Assembly: GCA_016929525.1 (NCBI GenBank)
Contig: JAFGIP010000114.1
Coordinates: 62,001-126,000, forward strand
Direction of reading: 5' to 3'
DNA: 64,000 nt
Source: Bacteroidales bacterium
Lineage (GTDB): Bacteria; Bacteroidota; Bacteroidia; Bacteroidales; UBA10428
Shown here piece after piece: positions 57,543-64,000 of this stretch. The notes beneath the pieces are model-generated. The model did no database searches and was not told where the DNA came from. It was given only the letters and a program-made list of their open reading frames with translations. Position 1 is the first letter of the stretch, and every line of letters starts with the position of its first letter. The position numbers were made by a program, and so were the translations under genes.

Positions 57543-59561
57543 ATGAACCCTATTTACAGATATGTCGGTATATTATTTATACAAGTAGCAACATGTGCTC
57601 TGTTACAAGGTCAGATATGGCTTTCGAATGAAGATATATATAACGAAGCTGAAGAATATCTTAATGCCGAGGAATATATTGAGGCATTACCATTATATCT
57701 TCTGCTGGAACAGAAAGAAATTATTAATGCAAATGTTTCCTATAAAATTGGCGAATGTTATCTGAATATAAGAGGACGTAAACATAAATCAATACCCTAT
57801 CTGGAATCAGCAGTAGAGAATGTAACATCAGATTATAAGAATGAATTTAAAGAACAAAGAGCTCCACTTAGAGCTCTGTTGCTTCTTGGTGTTGCATATC
57901 GCATTAATAATGAACCAGACGTGGCAATAAATACCTTCCGGATACTTGGGGATTCAATTCACGACACTGATCCTGAACTGATGGCTATCGTTGATATGCA
58001 TATTAAAAGATGTGAAAATGCAAAGCTGTTGGGTGCTTTTCCGGGCGAACCGCGCACATTTAAACTCTCAGAACGGATCAATACAAAATATTCAGATTAC
58101 AATCCGGTTCTTGTGGGACTTGATAGCATACTCTATTATATGGAAGAATTACCTTTTTATGATGCCTTAATGAGATCCGAAATGCTTGGTGATGACTGGG
58201 ATGTACCACAGAATATGACTCCTGTTATTGGGAGCGATGGCGATCATATTCTTGTCGGAGCATCTGCCGATGGTAAAACACTTTTGCTTTATCTTTATGA
58301 ACCACTGAAAGCAGGTGAAATATATGTTATTAATCAAACGGATGACGGATGGCAGGATATTGTCCCGCTTAACGAAAACATTAATACTCAGTATAATGAA
58401 ACTCACGCCAGCTTATCATATGATGGGAAAACACTGTACTTTACCAGTAATCGCCCGGGGGGATACGGCGGACTTGATATTTATATGTCGAAACTCGATG
58501 AAAATAACGACTGGGGTACTGCTGTAAATATCGGACCAACAATTAACACTGCATATAACGAGGAATGCCCGATTATTACCAGCGAGGATGATATTTTATA
58601 TTTCAGTTCGCAGGGCCATCTGAATATGGGTGGCTATGATGTTTATTACGCACAGAGAAAAGCGGAAAACAAATGGAGGCAACCGATCAATATGGGATCA
58701 CCGGTATCAACCACCGATGATGACCTTTTTTACTACCCGCTCGAAAGTGAAGTCTCCGGTCTTATGTCGAGACTTGAACAACCATACAATACCGGCTACG
58801 ATATTTACAGGTATAACAGTATGGTCTTTCCCAACACTCCGAGATACTCAGTAAAAGGAAATGCAAATGATATTGATTCAACAAATACAGAAAAAGAAGT
58901 TGTTGTAATCGATGTTGAAACATCGGATACACTTCTGCGAAAAAGCCCGGGGAAAGATGGAAGTTACGAATTCATATTACCGGCAGGTAATTTTACTGTA
59001 GCTGTTGTTAATAAATATGGAGAAGCTTACTTTGCAGAGATTGACCTGAATAATGACCCGATTGAATCAATTCTGGTATCAAAGATGACCGGAGAAGCTG
59101 GGAAAATTTCTGAAGGCAGTGCGCTAATGACATTAATAGTAAAGGATACAGTGGTAATTAAAAATATTCTTTTTGGATTCGACACCTATTCATTTATTTC
59201 ATACTATAAACCATACCTTGAATCGGTTTCTCAGATAATGATAGATAATCCCGGATTGAATCTGAAAATCACAGGTTATACCGATGCTATTGGAAGTGAA
59301 AGTTATAATCTGATCTTATCTGAGAAAAGGGCGAATGCTGTGTTGAATTACTTCATCAGTAAGAACATCGACAGGTCTCGTTTTAAAGTTTTCGGGAAAG
59401 GTGAAGCTGATCCCGTCGCCAAAAACAAAAACGATAATGGTACAGATTGCCCGGAAGGAAGAAAATATAACCGCAGGGTAGAGATATATCCGATTTCGGA
59501 TAGTGAGGAAGTTGTTATAAAAAATAATGTTAAGATTCCACCTTCTGTCCGGTTTAAATGA
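57543..59561 (+). CDS. TPR-PD40-CRD-OmpA protein, array member 2 (PorE-like architecture)
   Basis: This 672-residue protein has a signal peptide (ending LLQGQ), TPR units (~25-165), a PD40 propeller (~170-430; FTSNRPGGYGGLDIY, SSQGHLNMGGYDVY), a short regulatory-like beta domain (~440-520), and a C-terminal OmpA peptidoglycan-binding domain (~540-655). The OmpA diaminopimelate-binding residues are present (Asp in TGYTDAIGSESYN, Arg in KYNRRVEI). This is the TPR/WD40/CRD/OmpA order described for PorE, a T9SS-associated protein thought to tie the secretion apparatus to peptidoglycan. With several paralogues here, orthology is not proven. Confidence 0.88.
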   Translation: MNPIYRYVGILFIQVATCALLQGQIWLSNEDIYNEAEEYLNAEEYIEALPLYLLLEQKEIINANVSYKIGECYLNIRGRKHKSIPYLESAVENVTSDYKNEFKEQRAPLRALLLLGVAYRINNEPDVAINTFRILGDSIHDTDPELMAIVDMHIKRCENAKLLGAFPGEPRTFKLSERINTKYSDYNPVLVGLDSILYYMEELPFYDALMRSEMLGDDWDVPQNMTPVIGSDGDHILVGASADGKTLLLYLYEPLKAGEIYVINQTDDGWQDIVPLNENINTQYNETHASLSYDGKTLYFTSNRPGGYGGLDIYMSKLDENNDWGTAVNIGPTINTAYNEECPIITSEDDILYFSSQGHLNMGGYDVYYAQRKAENKWRQPINMGSPVSTTDDDLFYYPLESEVSGLMSRLEQPYNTGYDIYRYNSMVFPNTPRYSVKGNANDIDSTNTEKEVVVIDVETSDTLLRKSPGKDGSYEFILPAGNFTVAVVNKYGEAYFAEIDLNNDPIESILVSKMTGEAGKISEGSALMTLIVKDTVVIKNILFGFDTYSFISYYKPYLESVSQIMIDNPGLNLKITGYTDAIGSESYNLILSEKRANAVLNYFISKNIDRSRFKVFGKGEADPVAKNKNDNGTDCPEGRKYNRRVEIYPISDSEEVVIKNNVKIPPSVRFK

Positions 59562-59679
59562 TAAATAAATAACAGGATTTAACAGTTCAATTGTATTGCA
59601 TCTTTTTTTTTACTAATTTAATGCTATTAACAAATTTAATTTGTTGATAGTATGATCTGTAGTTTTCAGGTTAATAATT

Positions 59680-59687
59680 TAATTTTG
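59680..59687 (+). promoter_or_regulatory. Possible -7 element before array member 3
   Basis: TAATTTTG matches TAnnTTTG 19 bp before the ATG. No -33 TTG is seen. The 145-bp gap holds no terminator hairpin. Confidence 0.35.
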
Positions 59688-59706
59688 AATTAAAACAGCC
59701 ATCCTG

Positions 59707-61629
59707 ATGAAAAAGTCCATTATTTTAGTTCTGGCATTATTCTCAGTTTATTTCAGTGCGCTTAGCCAAAGAAGCGAAAGTGAAATTGCTCTTAAAGAGT
59801 ATTTCATTGATGCTGAGTTTTTCCTTGCCCAGGAGTTTTATATTGATGCACTTAACGATTATCTGCAGGTGTCAAGAAGAGGTTATGAAGATAACGCAAA
59901 TATTAATTACCGGATTGGTATTTGTTATTTAAATATTCTAGGGCAGAAAGATAAAGCAATAGAATATTTCGAAAAGGCAAGAGCTTCAGTTTCTTTAAAA
60001 TATAGAGAGAGCTCATTGGGTGAAAAAAGGGCCCCGATCGACCTTTATTTGTATTTGGGTAATGCATATAGGGTGAATAATAAATTAGATAAGGCAATTG
60101 ATGCTTATAACACATATAAAAGTCTGTTGCCCGAAGAAGAATCAGAACTCCATAGTTATGCCAGCAAACAGATTGAAGCATGTAATATAGCTTCAGAATT
60201 TATGAAAGAACCAGTCGATGTTATCTTCACCAATCTGGGACCAAAAATTAACGACAGCAACGAAAATTACAAAGCAGTGATCTCGGGTGACGGCCAGACC
60301 CTGGTATTTATGCGCCGCCTTCCGTTTTACGATGCTGTATATTTTTCTAAAAAAGAAAATGGTGAGTGGACCGAACCATTAAATATAACTCCACAGATCA
60401 TGTCAGATGGTAATCAGTTTGTTTCGTCACTTTCATATGATGGAAAACTGATGTTTCTTACCATAGAAGATGAGTATAACAGCGATATAATGAAGACCAC
60501 ATATGTTGATAACAGGTGGACAAAATCTGAACGTCTTGGGTCCCACATCAATACAAAATATTGGGAATCACATGCAAGTATATCAAAAGATGGAAGAAAA
60601 TTATATTTTACCAGTAACAGAAAGGGAGGTATTGGTGGAGTTGATATTTATATCTCAGAATTAGGAGATGATGGGAAATGGGGTGAACCCGGGTTGATGA
60701 GTGATCATATAAATAGTGATCTGAATGAAGATACACCATTCATTTGTGAAGATGGAAAAACTCTGTATTATAGCTCTCAGGGTTTTACCAGCATGGGAGG
60801 ATACGATGTATTTGTAACGCTTTATGAAGGAGAAAGTGGTTGGTCTGTACCTGAGAATCTGGGCTATCCGCTGAATACAACCGACGACGACCTGTTTTAT
60901 TATCCATGGAGAACCGGGGCGATCGGTTATATGGCACGTTTAGAAGAAGATGGCTTTGGGTCAACTGATATTTATGAAATCAGGTTTCCGAAACAGATTG
61001 AAGAGGTACCCATAACTGAAGCGGAGGTTACCCGGGATACAATTATTAAAGCCGAAACTCCTATCGTGGAAGAGCTTATTGAAGCTGTTGTTAAACCTGA
61101 AGTTGAAGCAGAACCTGAGACTATTCAGGATACAGCGGTTAAAACCGAAACTCCTGTTGTAGAAGAAATAATTGAGGCTGTAACTATTCCCGAACCTGAA
61201 TCCCTTATTAAAAAAGTTGAAATAAAACCAGTATTCTTTGCATTTGATAAATCAACCTTATCTGATGAGGGTATTGCTGAGTTGAATAAAATTCTGCAAA
61301 CAATGAATGAATTTCCGGATATTAAAGTCCAACTGACAGGATACACTGATGCATTGGGACCGGCAGAGTATAATATTCACCTGTCAGAAAGAAGGGCTAT
61401 GTCGGCTATGAAATACCTGATAACAAAAGGAATAGATGCTACAAGGCTTAGCGCTGTTGGAAAAGGAGAAACTAATTTTATTGCACCAAATACTAAAGAA
61501 GATGGATCGGATGACCCTGAAGGAAGAAAATATAACCGCAGGGTAGAGTTTGAAATATCCGGAATTGACAGTAAAACATTGATTATAAAACGACTTAATC
61601 CTGTTCCTGAAAAGCAGGCCATAAAATAA
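59707..61629 (+). CDS. TPR-PD40-OmpA protein, array member 3
   Basis: This 640-residue protein has a signal peptide (ending FSALSQ), TPR units (~25-165) and a PD40 propeller (~170-430; FTSNRKGGIGGVDIY, SSQGFTSMGGYDVF). In place of the regulatory domain of member 2 it has a Glu/Pro/Val-rich linker (~435-500) with an imperfect duplication (KAETPIVEELIEAVVKPE / KTETPVVEEIIEAVTIPE). An OmpA domain (~507-625) follows, with TGYTDALGPAEYN and KYNRRVEFE, so peptidoglycan binding is expected. A strong terminator follows. Confidence 0.88.
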   Translation: MKKSIILVLALFSVYFSALSQRSESEIALKEYFIDAEFFLAQEFYIDALNDYLQVSRRGYEDNANINYRIGICYLNILGQKDKAIEYFEKARASVSLKYRESSLGEKRAPIDLYLYLGNAYRVNNKLDKAIDAYNTYKSLLPEEESELHSYASKQIEACNIASEFMKEPVDVIFTNLGPKINDSNENYKAVISGDGQTLVFMRRLPFYDAVYFSKKENGEWTEPLNITPQIMSDGNQFVSSLSYDGKLMFLTIEDEYNSDIMKTTYVDNRWTKSERLGSHINTKYWESHASISKDGRKLYFTSNRKGGIGGVDIYISELGDDGKWGEPGLMSDHINSDLNEDTPFICEDGKTLYYSSQGFTSMGGYDVFVTLYEGESGWSVPENLGYPLNTTDDDLFYYPWRTGAIGYMARLEEDGFGSTDIYEIRFPKQIEEVPITEAEVTRDTIIKAETPIVEELIEAVVKPEVEAEPETIQDTAVKTETPVVEEIIEAVTIPEPESLIKKVEIKPVFFAFDKSTLSDEGIAELNKILQTMNEFPDIKVQLTGYTDALGPAEYNIHLSERRAMSAMKYLITKGIDATRLSAVGKGETNFIAPNTKEDGSDDPEGRKYNRRVEFEISGIDSKTLIIKRLNPVPEKQAIK

Positions 61630-61637
61630 GGTTTTTT

Positions 61638-61664
61638 AAAGCTGCCTCGTTGGCAGCTTTTTTT
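61638..61664 (+). terminator. Strong Rho-independent terminator between array members 3 and 4
   Basis: AAAGCTGCC and GGCAGCTTT form a perfect 9-bp stem with a TCGTT loop and a T-run. The array is therefore at least two transcription units. Confidence 0.88.
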
Positions 61665-61718
61665 ATCTGCAGTACCTGCCTCTTAATAACTTAACTTAAT
61701 TTTGATTGCCCTTTTTGT

Positions 61719-61726
61719 TATATTTG
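61719..61726 (+). promoter_or_regulatory. Possible -7 element before array member 4
   Basis: TATATTTG matches TAnnTTTG 21 bp before the preferred ATG. Another match, TAATTTTG, lies at 61697-61704. Neither has a well-spaced -33 TTG. Confidence 0.35.
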
Positions 61727-61747
61727 GTCAAGCCAAACTTTCCGATA

Positions 61748-63067
61748 ATGAAAAAGTATCCTTTTATAATATTATTTACATCATTGCTGCTTATTTCATA
61801 TCGAGCCGGCAACCAGGATGAAGACTCAATGAAAGAACTATTTAACGAAGGTCAGTACTTTTTCAATCGTGGTGATTATCAGGATGCTCTTCATTTTTAT
61901 CTTCAGCTTCTAAGCAAAGATTCTTTAAATGCTAATTTTAATTTTAAAGCCGGCGAATGCTACCTGAATATTCCAGGTAAGGAAACACAGGCGATACCGC
62001 ATTTTAAGATAGCAGAGAAAAAAATTGTACCTAAAAAAAGCTATAATAAAAGAGATTTCGGGGAAACAGATGCACCGCTGCATTTGTACTTTTATTTAGG
62101 TAATGCATATCGAATTGATAACCAGTTGGACAAGGCGCTGGAATGTTATAAGAAATTTATGGACTCTCCGTTTTTTTGGAATAACTATAATCAGGACCTG
62201 GTAGAACGTGAAATCAGATCATGTGAAAGGGCAAAGATAATTCAGGATGCACCTTTGCAATTTGAAAAAATAAAGCTTGATAGTAACTTTAATACAAGAT
62301 TCTCAGAAGAGTTTCCGGTGATCTCAGGTGACGGGCATACAATGGTGTTTATTCGCCGGCTTCAGTTTTACGATGCGGTTTATTATACAACAATTAAAAA
62401 CGGAGTATGGGAGAAGGCAGTTAATATTAACCCACAAATTATATCCGACGGTGATTTCTATCCAACAGGTTTGTCGTATGATGGTACAAAACTACTTCTA
62501 GTAAAAAGAACACGAGATGAAAGTGATATCTGCATCGCTTATTTAAATGATGGCATATGGAGTAAGGCTGAATATATTTCAGGCAAAATAAACTCAGGTG
62601 CCAGGGAAACATATGCCACATTTGCTCCGGATGAAAACTTAATATATTTATCAAGTAATCGCGCGGGAGGTAAAGGTGGATTCGATATTTATGCATCTCA
62701 TAAGTTATCGGACGGTAGCTGGAGTAAACCTAAAAATATGGGTAAGGTAATTAATACCATCGGAGATGAACAATCACCCTGCTTCTGCTATAGTCAACAA
62801 GTTTTATTCTTCAGCTCAAACAATCATTATAATATGGGGGGATATGATATTTTCTACAGCAGAAAGATTGGGAAAAAATGGTTGATACCTGTTAATTTGG
62901 GATATCCTTTGAATAATACCGGGGATAATCTTGGTTATTACCCTGCAGCAGGCTGCCGGGAAGGTTATTATACTTTTTCGAAAGAACAGGATTCAGATAT
63001 TTATTTTATAAAGATAAAGTCGGAAAATGTATTGAATTATAAAGATTTGGACACACAAAATAAATAA
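61748..63067 (+). CDS. TPR-PD40 protein, array member 4, without C-terminal domain
   Basis: The ATG at 61748 gives a signal peptide (MKKYPFIILFTSLLLISY) and 439 residues. The track's upstream ATG adds 14 unlikely residues. TPR units (~25-165) and a PD40 propeller (~170-430; LSSNRAGGKGGFDIY, SSNNHYNMGGYDIF) are present, and the protein stops right after the propeller with a short polar tail. There is no OmpA domain, CRD or anchor, so it should be a soluble periplasmic protein unless held by partners. Member 5 starts 11 bp downstream. Confidence 0.87.
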   Translation: MKKYPFIILFTSLLLISYRAGNQDEDSMKELFNEGQYFFNRGDYQDALHFYLQLLSKDSLNANFNFKAGECYLNIPGKETQAIPHFKIAEKKIVPKKSYNKRDFGETDAPLHLYFYLGNAYRIDNQLDKALECYKKFMDSPFFWNNYNQDLVEREIRSCERAKIIQDAPLQFEKIKLDSNFNTRFSEEFPVISGDGHTMVFIRRLQFYDAVYYTTIKNGVWEKAVNINPQIISDGDFYPTGLSYDGTKLLLVKRTRDESDICIAYLNDGIWSKAEYISGKINSGARETYATFAPDENLIYLSSNRAGGKGGFDIYASHKLSDGSWSKPKNMGKVINTIGDEQSPCFCYSQQVLFFSSNNHYNMGGYDIFYSRKIGKKWLIPVNLGYPLNNTGDNLGYYPAAGCREGYYTFSKEQDSDIYFIKIKSENVLNYKDLDTQNK

Positions 63068-63078
63068 AATATCAACTA

Positions 63079-64000
63079 GTGCTTGTTTCATTAATAAGAA
63101 ATATTCGGTACTATGGAATTTTTATAGTATTAACCTATTTCCATATTATAGCTTCGGGACAGGCCACCGGTGATCCCCGTGAAGATTTTCTTTTCGGCGA
63201 GTTTTATATCGAACAGCAACAGTATACAAAGGCATTACCATTTTATTTATCAGCTTTGGAAGCATATCCGGATAACAGTAATTTCAATTACAGGGTAGGT
63301 CAATGTTATTCTACAATGATTGGCCAGCAACATCTTGCTTTACCTTATCTTGAAAAAAGTGTAAAAGATATCAATGAGAATTATGTTCCGGGAAAATTTA
63401 AAAATACCGGAGCTCCAATTGAGGCATGGCTTTTTTTAGGCGACGCCTACCATCGTGTAAACGACCTTACAAGTGCATCCTATGCATATAATATATATAA
63501 GCAGATGGTTGGAACTTCAGACAAACAACGTTATGAGATGATCATGACAAAAATAGACGCCTTGGGTGTTTCTTTCGAGCAGCAAAGAAGTGAAGAGGAT
63601 ATTCGGATGCTGAATTTGGGTACCATTATTAATACAAGATTCTCAGATTATAATCCTGTTCTTAGCGGTGACCAGAAAATCATGATATATACTCAGTTTC
63701 TGGAATCGTTTGACAGGATTGTTATTACAAAAAGAACTCCGGAGGGATGGGCTGAACCCATAGATATCACTGCAGAACTGGGATCACAGGGCGATTGCTA
63801 TACAACAGCTTTATCGATTGATGGCAAAGAACTGTACGTGGTTAAGCACAGCACTTACGATCATGATATTTATTTTTCAACATTTGTCGATACAGCCTGG
63901 ACACCGATAAAACCCATCTCCGGAAAGATAAATAGTAAACACAGAGAAACTAGTGCTTCAATTAGCGGTGATGGACAAACCCTTTATTTTGCAAGCGACA
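63079..64000 (+). CDS. TPR-PD40 protein, array member 5, 5' part (GTG start)
   Basis: The ORF track misses this gene because it runs off the window. From GTG at 63079 the frame is open to 64000 (307 codons), giving a signal peptide (YYGIFIVLTYFHIIASGQ), the TPR block (FGEFYIEQQQYTKALPFYLSALE; FNYRVGQCYSTMIGQQHLALPYLEKS) and the first PD40 blades (NTRFSDYNPVLSGDQK; SASISGDGQTLYFASD at the edge). The only nearby ATG (63113) is out of frame. Whether it ends in an OmpA domain cannot be seen. Confidence 0.85.
   Translation, partial: MLVSLIRNIRYYGIFIVLTYFHIIASGQATGDPREDFLFGEFYIEQQQYTKALPFYLSALEAYPDNSNFNYRVGQCYSTMIGQQHLALPYLEKSVKDINENYVPGKFKNTGAPIEAWLFLGDAYHRVNDLTSASYAYNIYKQMVGTSDKQRYEMIMTKIDALGVSFEQQRSEEDIRMLNLGTIINTRFSDYNPVLSGDQKIMIYTQFLESFDRIVITKRTPEGWAEPIDITAELGSQGDCYTTALSIDGKELYVVKHSTYDHDIYFSTFVDTAWTPIKPISGKINSKHRETSASISGDGQTLYFASD

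Overview
The window looks like chromosomal DNA of a Bacteroidota member, most likely a Bacteroidales or Marinilabiliales-like free-living bacterium. The AT-rich sequence, A-rich start contexts without Shine-Dalgarno signals, and promoter-like TTG/TAnnTTTG pairs all fit. So do a type IX secretion (T9SS) sorting tail, DUF5683 next to parAB, TPR/PD40/OmpA proteins, reg_prop-type sensors and signal peptides that end just before Gln. I see no insertion sequence, phage gene, CRISPR array, tRNA or rRNA. This assignment is inferred from gene content, not from a phylogeny.

Layout. 1-3741 (+): the end of an SLC12-like transporter, coaD, and a thioredoxin-fold exported protein. 3791-12276 (-): one tight seven-gene run, parA-parB-DUF5683-lytic transglycosylase-SGNH-SGNH-MBOAT, which joins chromosome partitioning to cell-wall or glycan modification. 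12494-14034 (-): glutaminyl cyclase and a small HAD phosphatase. 14278-15036 (+): phosphatidylserine synthase. 15168-19508 (+): a caa3-type cytochrome c oxidase operon (SCO, I, III, IV, II with fused cytochrome c).

19792-37876 (+) is a contiguous str-S10-spc-alpha ribosomal superoperon with 32 genes, from rpsL to rplQ. It includes fusA, secY, map, infA, rpoA and a 38-codon rpmJ missing from the ORF track. A Bacteroidota-type promoter precedes it and a candidate terminator follows it. Enolase comes next, with a strong terminator.

39540-54191 is a mixed region: a secreted GH128-like glucanase with CBM6 and a T9SS tail, citrate synthase, a beta-propeller/SpoIIE phosphatase facing a hybrid histidine kinase with a decayed ATP site, two unknown exported proteins, a TPR protein, a GT2 enzyme fused to a degenerate sugar-phosphate transferase module, and a lipoyl E2 subunit.

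54308-64000 (+) holds at least five tandem paralogues with signal peptide, TPR and PD40 propeller, related in architecture to PorE. Their C-termini differ: a long helical region plus membrane anchor, an OmpA peptidoglycan-binding domain (twice), or nothing. The fifth starts at GTG and runs off the window. This array is the most interesting accessory feature here. The peptidoglycan O-acetylation-like set (MBOAT + two SGNH + lytic transglycosylase), the ATP-site-dead hybrid kinase and the acidic extension on ribosomal protein L17 come next.
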